Positions 9,244 to 15,522 of a DNA stretch of 27,225 nucleotides are shown here, piece after piece; position 1 is the stretch's first letter, and every line of letters starts with the position of its first letter. The position numbers and the translations under genes were made by a program. The notes under the pieces are model-generated. The model made no database searches. It was not told the DNA's origin and saw only the letters and a list, made by a program, of their open reading frames with translations. The stretch comes from an uncultured Gammaproteobacteria bacterium (GTDB lineage Bacteria; Pseudomonadota; Gammaproteobacteria; GCA-002705445; GCA-002716945), in NCBI GenBank assembly GCA_913041865.1, contig CAJWIW010000002.1, positions 1 to 27,225 of the forward strand, read 5' to 3'.

Positions 9244-10194
9244 GCCATACAATCTCTCCATTGTAAGCCTAAAAGAACTTAGGTCACTTGATATAATCGC
9301 TTTTACGTCATCTGCAAGCTGTCTATAGTTCGATGTTTCTTTACCGATCAGGACAATATTATCTTTCTGTTCCGCAGTCTCTTTAATAGTTTTGATTTCG
9401 TGTGTTTTCCTTGCTATATCTCTTGGATGATTTAAGGCTATAACCATAGCTCTTGCCTTAATTTTGTTAGCCATAAAAATGAGCTCATCATGTGGCACGC
9501 CATTGCCTACATACGTAACATCCCAACCTATATTCTGAGCAACTATAATATGCATTATGGTATCTAAATTCTCAAATTCAGACGTCAACGAGCCTATCAG
9601 TAACTTTGGACCCTCATCTTTCGCGGATCGGAAAGTAACAGATAAGTTTGCTAGACAATTCCTTATGCATAATTTTGCAAATTTTTCTTGAACGAAACGA
9701 AGTGATCCTCTTGCACACTCGTCGTTGATGTGAGTATGTAAAGGTTTTAAAAATTCTAGCATGAAATCTGTTGTGCTCAGCATCGCTACTGCATTAGATA
9801 GAGCAGTTTCTAAACGACTTGAGTCCATCTCATAGACGGCATTAGTCGCTTCGTCAAACAATTCCATTACTGTTCCTGTACTTGGTCGTTTATACGATTT
9901 AGCTGTGTTTGACTCATCACCCATGACTAACTCAAAAAGGTCATCATATGAGAGGTTTGCTATATCGCCTATTCTTCTACCTGCGTTTATCGCTCTTTTC
10001 AACAACGTTAGTTTTTCTATATCAGCATCTGTATATAATCTACGATTTGTATCAGTTCTCTCTGACACAATCGCTCCATAGCGTCTCTCCCATGCGCGTA
10101 TAACATCCGAACTAATACCAGTCCTTCTTCCAACGACTTGTATCAAATGACGAGGTTTCTTAGATAAACTATCTTTCAATTCTGGTACTTTCAC
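9232..10194 (-). CDS. MerR-type regulator, CarH/LitR family, with degenerate cobalamin site
   Basis: A 320-residue DNA-binding protein. The N-terminal MerR winged helix (about 16-85) has VIRAWERRYG and NRRLYTDADIEKL. It is followed by a helical bundle (about 108-195) and a Rossmann-like B12-binding fold (about 196-300, GWDVTYVGNGVP). This is the architecture of CarH/LitR, which repress light- and stress-response genes and use adenosylcobalamin as photosensor. The cobalamin determinants are replaced: W-x9-E-H reads C160-x9-E170-K171, and E-x-H-x-x-G reads E206-F-E208-N-L-D211, so the axial His ligand is absent. It probably does not bind B12 in the CarH manner. Start is GTG with GGTGA seven bases upstream. 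It faces a repeat-rich gap that may hold its operators. Target genes are not evident. Confidence 0.85.
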   Translation of the reverse strand: MKVPELKDSLSKKPRHLIQVVGRRTGISSDVIRAWERRYGAIVSERTDTNRRLYTDADIEKLTLLKRAINAGRRIGDIANLSYDDLFELVMGDESNTAKSYKRPSTGTVMELFDEATNAVYEMDSSRLETALSNAVAMLSTTDFMLEFLKPLHTHINDECARGSLRFVQEKFAKLCIRNCLANLSVTFRSAKDEGPKLLIGSLTSEFENLDTIMHIIVAQNIGWDVTYVGNGVPHDELIFMANKIKARAMVIALNHPRDIARKTHEIKTIKETAEQKDNIVLIGKETSNYRQLADDVKAIISSDLSSFRLTMERLYGLIR

Positions 10195-10210
10195 CTACTT
10201 TTCACCATTG

Positions 10211-10385
10211 TGTCCAATATAACTGTCATTATTTTGATAGATTTTAGTCAGTTTGTCAACTTTTTGTCCGGTATTTCATAGACAGAATGGTCTTTTCAGG
10301 ATATTTACGATGTTTTGTCCAATTTTAAGGTTGACAAAGAGGTTTTGTTCAACTAATGTTAAAGACAGGATATTGACACACTGTC
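10211..10385. promoter_or_regulatory. Cluster of TTGTC(C/A)A-type repeats, candidate operator array
   Basis: In about 175 bp there are repeated copies of a core close to TTTTGTCCAAT. Plus-strand TGTC cores are at 10211, 10224, 10254, 10265, 10316 and 10382, with a TGTT variant at 10346 (TTTTGTTCAAC). Inverted GACA copies are at 10281, 10333, 10364 and 10375. The pair at 10254 and 10265 is 11 bp apart, one helical turn, which recalls the 11-bp direct repeats of CarH operators. The array lies directly upstream of the MerR gene and covers its candidate -35 box, so autoregulation is likely. Some copies could simply be TTGACA promoter elements. Confidence 0.5.
10231..10259 (-). promoter_or_regulatory. 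Candidate promoter for the MerR-type gene
   Basis: On the minus strand a perfect TTGACA (10259-10254) is followed after 17 bp by CAAAAT (10236-10231), giving a predicted start near 10224 and a leader of about 30 nt. The -35 box coincides with one repeat of the TTGTC cluster, as expected for a self-repressed regulator gene. Confidence 0.45.
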
Positions 10386-10440
10386 ATATCTCCACCCCTT
10401 TATACTAAAGGCCGATTCTACCCCCTTCGGCCTTTTTTTT
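10366..10440 (+). ncRNA. Candidate small RNA with C-rich loops
   Basis: No plus-strand gene ends at the strong terminator at 10407-10440: valS stops 1.2 kb earlier and the MerR gene intervenes on the other strand. A possible promoter is TTGACA (10331-10336), 17 bp, then TAATGT (10354-10359, only 3 of 6 consensus bases), which would give an RNA of about 75 nt. It would contain a small hairpin (TGACA-CAC-TGTCA, 10374-10386), a single-stranded C-rich segment CTCCACCCCTT (10390-10400), and the terminator hairpin, whose loop is also C-rich (TCTACCCCC). Such stretches can pair with Shine-Dalgarno sequences. This is a prediction from layout only; the terminator could instead serve dinB on the other strand. 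Confidence 0.3.
10407..10440 (+). terminator. Rho-independent terminator, best on the plus strand
   Basis: A 9-bp stem (AAAGGCCGA 10407-10415 with TCGGCCTTT 10427-10435) has an 11-nt C-rich loop. On the plus strand it runs into eight T residues. Read on the minus strand it begins shortly after the dinB stop at 10443 but is followed only by TTTAGTAT, so it would be a weaker dinB terminator. It may work in both directions. Confidence 0.8.
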
Positions 10441-10442
10441 GT

Positions 10443-11663
10443 CTAAACAGAACGCTTCCATCCCGTTGGCCTCCAAGATGGTGAAATAACATCTGGTGAA
10501 CTTGTTTCTCCTAGCAATCTTGCGGGACCAACCTTAGCGTTTACAAACTTATGATGAATTGCATCAATAGCATTATCAATCTTTTGTTCTTTAGAGTCTA
10601 TTGCGCTATTAAAAATATCAAGCTGTAGATCCAATGTTTTAGGATTACTAGCAGTGACCTGTACTTGATTAATGCCTACATTATAATCGATTTTGGGGAG
10701 TATAAGTTCTGCTAATTTATAGATGCTAGAACCACTATTAGTATAGTAGGCTAATTGAAATTTTCTCGCATACCACCCATCCCAAGTTTTAAACCCAATA
10801 ATATACTTATTACTCTCAAAATTATTAATTCTCATCCGTTTAGCAACTTTTTCACACATATGACGAAATATTTTTTTTATTAGATATACATCCTTCAGAC
10901 CAGGTATTGTAACTTTTCCATGACCAAAAGATTTGGGGGGCTTATTCTCTTGCTTCAGCGAATCATAATCAAGACCTTGTGCCATTAACCAGATTTTACG
11001 GCCAACATTCCCATACCTATTTCCCAATATACTTATTGGAATTTTTTTCATATCACCACATGTATATACATTATGTGCATTTAAAAATGTTTGAATACCT
11101 TTAGAAACTCCACATAATTCAGTAACTAAATAGTTCTGTAATACTTGTTTAGCTTTCTTGATATCTAGTATAGTAATACCATCTGGTTTTTTTAGCTTAG
11201 CTGCAAATTTAGCCATTGATTTATTTTCAGATATTCCAATTGAGCATGGTAGGCGTACATCGCTGTAAATTTTATCTTTTATGATACATGCTACATCTAA
11301 TGGTGATCGGTAAATTTTCTTACAGTTGGTTAGATCAACAAATGCTTCGTCAACAGAAAATATTTCTATATCCGGAGAAATATTTTGTAATATGTTCATA
11401 ATACGAGTAGAAGCATCAGCATATTTTTTTGGATTAGATGATTTTCTAATAATTTTAGGACAAAGTAATTTAGCATCTGAGAATTTCATGCCTGTTTTAA
11501 TACCAAACGCTCTTGCCTCATATGAACAAGTTATTATACAGGATCCATGTTTCCCATTTGTTACTGCAACCGGTTTTCCTTGTAATGCAACATTATCCCT
11601 TTGTTCGATAGATGCAAAAAAAGCATTCATATCAACATGCAAAATTATTTTTTTCCAATTCAT
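10443..11663 (-). CDS. dinB: Y-family translesion DNA polymerase (DinB/Pol IV type)
   Basis: Error-prone polymerase that copies past DNA lesions. The 406-residue product has the Y-family palm motif HVDMNAFFASIEQ (metal-binding Asp11, aromatic steric gate at 15-16) and FSVDEAFVDLT (Asp105, Glu106), then the thumb and little finger. QLDIF near 347-351 fits the beta-clamp binding consensus QLxLF. About 55 residues follow it, ending in SPSWRPTGWKRSV, so the protein is longer than E. coli Pol IV (351) and the clamp motif is internal. The gene is 14 bp downstream of lexA and must share its promoter, making an SOS-controlled pair. Sequence style lies between DinB and UmuC (SVDEAF rather than SLDEAY). 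No umuD or imuA/dnaE2 gene is adjacent. Confidence 0.85.
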   Translation of the reverse strand: MNWKKIILHVDMNAFFASIEQRDNVALQGKPVAVTNGKHGSCIITCSYEARAFGIKTGMKFSDAKLLCPKIIRKSSNPKKYADASTRIMNILQNISPDIEIFSVDEAFVDLTNCKKIYRSPLDVACIIKDKIYSDVRLPCSIGISENKSMAKFAAKLKKPDGITILDIKKAKQVLQNYLVTELCGVSKGIQTFLNAHNVYTCGDMKKIPISILGNRYGNVGRKIWLMAQGLDYDSLKQENKPPKSFGHGKVTIPGLKDVYLIKKIFRHMCEKVAKRMRINNFESNKYIIGFKTWDGWYARKFQLAYYTNSGSSIYKLAELILPKIDYNVGINQVQVTASNPKTLDLQLDIFNSAIDSKEQKIDNAIDAIHHKFVNAKVGPARLLGETSSPDVISPSWRPTGWKRSV

Positions 11664-11677
11664 ATAAAATATCTAAA

Positions 11678-12274
11678 CTAATAAACTCTGATTTGCCCTA
11701 TAATGACTCCTTGTATTGATATGCGAGAAATATTATAAGTCTTTGCCGAGAGATCTTTATTTGCAGGTATCAACCTCACAGTGTCCGAGCTAACTTGTTT
11801 AATGTATTTTAAAGTTACATCTTGATTATCAATAAGAATAACCATAATTTTTGATGTTATTGGTTTATTTTGTTTTTCTACAATCACCCAATCACCATCA
11901 TTGACACCTGCCTCAATCATTGAATTTCCCTGAACTTTTAAGGCAAAACATTTTTCATTAGAAAATATATGATCTAATTCAATAATATCTTTATCGGAAA
12001 CAGCGTCAATTGGGCTTCCAGCAACAATTTTTCCAAAGCTTTTAATTCTCAAACCATTTAATGATTTTTTTTGATTAATTATGTTACCCCTATGCCGATA
12101 CGGAAGTTTTTTAATCTTCCTTTCTTTAACTAAAGCTTCTACATAACGATGTGCAACACCCTTTGATTTAATGCCTATGCCTTCAGCAATCTGGCGCAAT
12201 AAAGGGGGTTCACCAAATTTTTTATGATACTTCGTAATAAAATCAAATGTTTGTTGTTCTTTTCGTGTAAGCAT
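11678..12274 (-). CDS. lexA: SOS repressor LexA
   Basis: Represses DNA-damage genes and self-cleaves when stimulated by RecA filaments. The 198-residue protein has an N-terminal winged helix (1-65) and a C-terminal S24 peptidase domain. The cleavage site is Ala85-Gly86 (KIVAGSPI), the nucleophile Ser118 (QGNSMIEAGVNDGD), and the general base Lys156 (VTLKYIK). The recognition region SKGVAHRYVEALVKERKI followed by KLPYRHRG resembles alphaproteobacterial LexA (SKSGIHR, LPNRARA) more than E. coli LexA. This agrees with the direct-repeat box found at its promoter. It heads lexA-dinB. An S24 repressor of phage origin is less likely given the canonical AG site and dinB neighbour. Confidence 0.92.
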   Translation of the reverse strand: MLTRKEQQTFDFITKYHKKFGEPPLLRQIAEGIGIKSKGVAHRYVEALVKERKIKKLPYRHRGNIINQKKSLNGLRIKSFGKIVAGSPIDAVSDKDIIELDHIFSNEKCFALKVQGNSMIEAGVNDGDWVIVEKQNKPITSKIMVILIDNQDVTLKYIKQVSSDTVRLIPANKDLSAKTYNISRISIQGVIIGQIRVY

Positions 12275-12277
12275 AAA

Positions 12278-12292
12278 GTTCTCTTAAAGTTC
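12278..12292 (-). promoter_or_regulatory. LexA box GTTC-N7-GTTC (autoregulatory SOS operator)
   Basis: The plus strand reads GTTC, TCTTAAA, GTTC (minus strand GAAC-N7-GAAC), an exact match to the direct-repeat LexA box described for alphaproteobacteria. It covers the predicted lexA transcription start and ends 4 bp before the ATG. No E. coli-type CTGT-N8-ACAG site was seen in this gap. Confidence 0.65.
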
Positions 12293-12294
12293 TC

Positions 12295-12323
12295 ATTATA
12301 AGCCTTATTCTCAAAAACCACAA
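12295..12323 (-). promoter_or_regulatory. Sigma70 promoter of lexA-dinB
   Basis: On the minus strand TTGTGG (12323-12318), 17 bp, then a perfect TATAAT (12300-12295). The predicted start near 12288 lies inside the LexA box, so repressor binding would block initiation. AAGAG six bases before the ATG may act as ribosome site. Confidence 0.65.
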
Positions 12324-12364
12324 CCTATGCAAATAAATTAATTTGAGTGTATTGCAGAAATATC

Positions 12365-12385
12365 AAAGTCTTATATTAGGACTTT
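12365..12385 (-). terminator. Weak candidate terminator after guaA
   Basis: A 6-bp stem, AAAGTC / GACTTT, with a 9-nt AT-rich loop lies about 32 bp past the guaA stop; on the minus strand it is followed by GATATTTCT. It is weak, but it is the only hairpin seen between guaA and the lexA promoter. Confidence 0.3.
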
Positions 12386-12416
12386 CCAAATGAGTAAAGC
12401 TAATTATTATAAGGGG

Positions 12417-13967
12417 TCATTCCCATTCGATAGTACCTGGCGGTTTACTTGTTATATCGTAAACGACCCTGGCGACTTTGGGTACCTCATTAACTATTCT
12501 GGTAGATATCAAATTTAATACTGTGTATGGTATCTCGGAAATATTTGCTGTCATAAAGTCAGTAGTTTTAACTGCACGTATAGCAATAACATAGTTATAC
12601 TTTCTCTGATCACCCATTACACCTACTGATTTGATTGGTAAAAATACTGCTAAAGCCTGACTGATTTTATTATAAAGTCCCGCATTTTTTATTTCTTCAA
12701 TAAAAATATTATCAACTTCTTGTAGAATAGATATTTTCTCTTTAGTTATCTCCCCAATTATTCTGACAGCTAATCCTGGTCCAGGGAATGGGTGTCTATC
12801 AATAAGATAATCTGGTATTGAAAGTTCTTTTCCAATTTTCCTTACTTCATCTTTGAATAGTTTTCTTATTGGTTCGATGAGGAAAAAATTAAATTTTTTA
12901 GGTAAACCACCGACATTATGGTGAGATTTTATGACATCAGATTTTGATTTTTTAGATGATGATTCAATGACATCAGGATAAATTGTTCCTTGAGCAAGAT
13001 ATTTTATATTTTTAAGCTTTTTTGATTCCTTTTCAAAAACTCTTATAAATGTTTCACCAATAATTTTTCTTTTTGTTTCAGGATCTTTCACACCTTTTAG
13101 TTTTCTTAAAAAATTTGATGCTGCATCTATAGTAATCAAATTCACTTTGAGAGATTTTTTAATATTTTTTTCAACATCTCGTACTTCATCTTTTCTTAAT
13201 AATCCTGTGTTAATGAACATGCAATGTAATTTTTCCCCTACGGCCTTTTTTATCAGTGCGGCAACTACTGATGAGTCAACGCCACCTGATAATGCTAGAA
13301 GTACCCTCTCATTTTTAACTTTATTTTTTATATCTAAAATAATCTCTTCTATTTTATTCTTAGTCGTCCAAGTTTTTTTACAGCCGCATATTTTAATGCA
13401 GAAGTTGTGTAATATTTTTTTTCCGTGTTGAGTATGAGTGACTTCTGGATGAAACTGTAAACCAAATATCTTACGTTTCTCACATGAAAACGCTGATATG
13501 TTACTGTTCGTAGAGCTCCCTATGATACGAAAGTTATGTGGTAACTTAGTAACTTTATCTGAGTGACTCATCCAAACATTAAATGTTTTTGGAATATTTC
13601 CTTCTTGAAATAGTTTAGAATTTTTTATTCTAGTAAAATTAGAGGATCCGAACTCTTTTTTTGAAGACTGTGATATTTTTCCACCAAAGTAATCTGCAAG
13701 TAATTGCATACCATAACAAATACCTAAAATTGGAACATCATAATCTAGTACATATTTTGGTACTGTTAGTTTATTGGATTTATGAACTGACTCAGGACCA
13801 CCAGAGAGAATAATACCTTTTGGTTTTAAATCTTTAAGAAGTGAAATGCTCAAATTATTAGGTTGAATTATACTATATACACCTATTTCACGTATCCTTC
13901 TAGCAATAAGTTGAGTATACTGTGAACCAAAATCAATTATTAATATACTGTCAGTAGATTGACTCAA
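12417..13967 (-). CDS. guaA: GMP synthase (glutamine-hydrolysing)
   Basis: Converts XMP to GMP using ATP and glutamine, after GuaB. The 516-residue product has the class I glutamine amidotransferase domain first (Cys84 in ILGICYGMQLL, His/Glu in QFHPEVTHT). The ATP pyrophosphatase domain follows with the P-loop SGGVDSSVVAALI, and then the C-terminal dimerisation domain ending PPGTIEWE. I start at TTG 13967, 4 bases after the guaB stop, because AAGG sits seven bases upstream and the N-terminus then matches family length. An upstream in-frame TTG at 14006 would overlap guaB by 35 bases and lacks a ribosome site. E. coli GuaA has 525 residues. Operon guaB-guaA. Confidence 0.95.
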   Translation of the reverse strand: MSQSTDSILIIDFGSQYTQLIARRIREIGVYSIIQPNNLSISLLKDLKPKGIILSGGPESVHKSNKLTVPKYVLDYDVPILGICYGMQLLADYFGGKISQSSKKEFGSSNFTRIKNSKLFQEGNIPKTFNVWMSHSDKVTKLPHNFRIIGSSTNSNISAFSCEKRKIFGLQFHPEVTHTQHGKKILHNFCIKICGCKKTWTTKNKIEEIILDIKNKVKNERVLLALSGGVDSSVVAALIKKAVGEKLHCMFINTGLLRKDEVRDVEKNIKKSLKVNLITIDAASNFLRKLKGVKDPETKRKIIGETFIRVFEKESKKLKNIKYLAQGTIYPDVIESSSKKSKSDVIKSHHNVGGLPKKFNFFLIEPIRKLFKDEVRKIGKELSIPDYLIDRHPFPGPGLAVRIIGEITKEKISILQEVDNIFIEEIKNAGLYNKISQALAVFLPIKSVGVMGDQRKYNYVIAIRAVKTTDFMTANISEIPYTVLNLISTRIVNEVPKVARVVYDITSKPPGTIEWE

Positions 13968-13971
13968 GTTA

Positions 13972-15468
13972 TTACCTTGTTTGATAATTAGGAGGTTCTT
14001 TGACAATGTCTACATCATGGATATGACTTTCCTGTTTAGCCGAAGTACTAATTTTTATAAAAGTTGTACTAGTTTTCATTTTACTAATATTCTTACACCC
14101 AACATAACCCATACTTGATTTTAATCCGCCTATTAATTGATGAAGTATAGTTTTCATTGTCCCCTTATATGGAACTCTTCCCTCTATACCTTCTGGAACT
14201 AACTTTGATGCTATCGTCTCACCTTCTTGATTATATCTGTCTTTTGATCCTTTTTGCATTGCACCTATAGAGCCCATGCCTCTGTATGATTTATAGGTTC
14301 TTCCTTCAAACATTTCTACATCACCAGGTGCTTCATCAGTTCCCGCTAATAAACCTCCCAACATAACGCAGTCTGCACCTGCAGCTATAGCTTTTGCAAT
14401 ATCTCCAGAGTATCTTATTCCTCCATCTGCTATGAGAGGTATTTTGCTCTTCTTAGCGACTTTAGCAACATTGATAATAGCTGTTAGTTGAGGAACTCCC
14501 ACACCTGCAACGATACGAGTAGTGCATATAGAACCTGGTCCTATACCCACTTTTAGAGCACTTGCTCCAGCTTTTATTAAATCCTCTGCAGCTTCTTGTG
14601 TTGCAATATTACCCGCAACAATTTGTTGTTGTGGATATTTGGCCCTCAGATATTTAAGGGCGTCAATAACTAACTTTGAATGTCCATGAGCAGTATCTAT
14701 AACTATCACATCTACACCTTGTGAAATAAGCTCTTCAGCACGTTCTAGAGATTCTCTATTAGTCCCTATAGCACCGCCAACGATTAATCTTCCTCTAGAA
14801 TCTTTTGATGCATTTGGAAAAGTTGTAGATTTTTGAATATCTTTAAAAGTAATCATACCCTTCAATTCATATTTTGAATTCGTGATTAATAATTTTTCAA
14901 TTCTATTCTCTTTCAATGCAGAGATAACCTCATCCTTTGTATAATTTTCATTTACTGTTATCAACTTACTCTTTACCGTCATAATCTTTGAAATTTTCTG
15001 CTCAAGATCATCGACAAACCTTAAATCACGATTTGTAACAATCCCAGCTAGTTTGCCTTTATCCACAACTGGTACACCCGAAATACCGTATTTTTTAGTT
15101 ATTTTATAGATTTCTCCGACCGTCATGTTTGGGTCTGCAGTAATTGGGTCATTAATTACACCACTCTCATATTTCTTTACTCTTCTTATCTGGCGTGACT
15201 GTTCATCGATAGACATGTTTTTGTGTATTACACCCATGCCACCCTCGCTAGCTAAAGAAATAGCCATCTCCGCCTCAGTTACTGTATCCATTGCAGCAGA
15301 TAGTATAGGTGTTTTGAGTTTAATGCTCGATGTTAAATTGGTTGTCAAGCTAACTTCTGAGGGAAGAATCTCCGAATATTGTGGTACAAGAAGGACGTCA
15401 TCGAAGGCGATTCCTTGTTCAAGAGGGTTTAGATAGCTTGACTCTTTTGAATTTTTCTTGTCTACCAT
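13972..15468 (-). CDS. guaB: Inosine-5'-monophosphate dehydrogenase
   Basis: Oxidises IMP to XMP with NAD, the committed step to guanine nucleotides. The 498-residue TIM-barrel protein includes a CBS pair at about 105-215 and the active-site loop GIGPGSICTTR with catalytic Cys315; the flap region has KGSKDRY. The N-terminus is about 13 residues longer than in E. coli before the conserved FDDVLLVP. No alternative in-frame ATG, GTG or TTG would shorten it, so ATG 15468 stands. No Shine-Dalgarno sequence is visible and the best promoter places transcription start almost on the ATG. Divergent from xseA, as in E. coli. Confidence 0.96.
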   Translation of the reverse strand: MVDKKNSKESSYLNPLEQGIAFDDVLLVPQYSEILPSEVSLTTNLTSSIKLKTPILSAAMDTVTEAEMAISLASEGGMGVIHKNMSIDEQSRQIRRVKKYESGVINDPITADPNMTVGEIYKITKKYGISGVPVVDKGKLAGIVTNRDLRFVDDLEQKISKIMTVKSKLITVNENYTKDEVISALKENRIEKLLITNSKYELKGMITFKDIQKSTTFPNASKDSRGRLIVGGAIGTNRESLERAEELISQGVDVIVIDTAHGHSKLVIDALKYLRAKYPQQQIVAGNIATQEAAEDLIKAGASALKVGIGPGSICTTRIVAGVGVPQLTAIINVAKVAKKSKIPLIADGGIRYSGDIAKAIAAGADCVMLGGLLAGTDEAPGDVEMFEGRTYKSYRGMGSIGAMQKGSKDRYNQEGETIASKLVPEGIEGRVPYKGTMKTILHQLIGGLKSSMGYVGCKNISKMKTSTTFIKISTSAKQESHIHDVDIVKEPPNYQTR

Positions 15469-15473
15469 TCTAT

Positions 15474-15501
15474 ATTGTACACATTAAAGTTATTATGTTA
15501 A
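15474..15501 (-). promoter_or_regulatory. Candidate promoter for guaBA
   Basis: On the minus strand TTAACA (15501-15496), 16 bp, then TACAAT (15479-15474). The predicted start is at about 15467-15468, the first base of the guaB ATG, implying a leaderless message. The -35 box lies inside the 17-bp palindrome at 15492-15508. Confidence 0.5.
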
Positions 15502-15508
15502 ACATAAT
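15492..15508. repeat. Perfect 17-bp palindrome between guaB and xseA
   Basis: ATTATGTT-A-AACATAAT is a perfect inverted repeat with a one-base centre. It overlaps the predicted guaB -35 box and lies 15 bp before the xseA ATG, a good place for a dimeric regulator to control both genes. It does not resemble the E. coli PurR site. AT-rich palindromes can arise by chance. Confidence 0.45.
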
Positions 15509-15522
15509 ATACAGAAATTATT

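Noticed and set aside
10343..10362. GTTC-N7-GTTA as a second LexA box
   Set aside because: One mismatch in the second half-site, and it fits the local TTGTC repeat family better.
10373..10406. TTGACA (10373-10378) with TATACT (10401-10406) as a MerR-type long-spacer promoter
   Set aside because: The spacer is 22 bp, longer than the 19-20 bp of MerR-activated promoters, and the start would fall inside the terminator stem.
10195..10442. Overlooked protein-coding gene in the longest gap
   Set aside because: No frame with a plausible start, ribosome site or conserved motif was found; repeats, promoter and terminator account for most of it.
13968..14006. Longer guaA starting at TTG 14006
   Set aside because: It would overlap guaB by 35 bases, has no ribosome site and adds unconserved residues; TTG 13967 has AAGG at the right distance.
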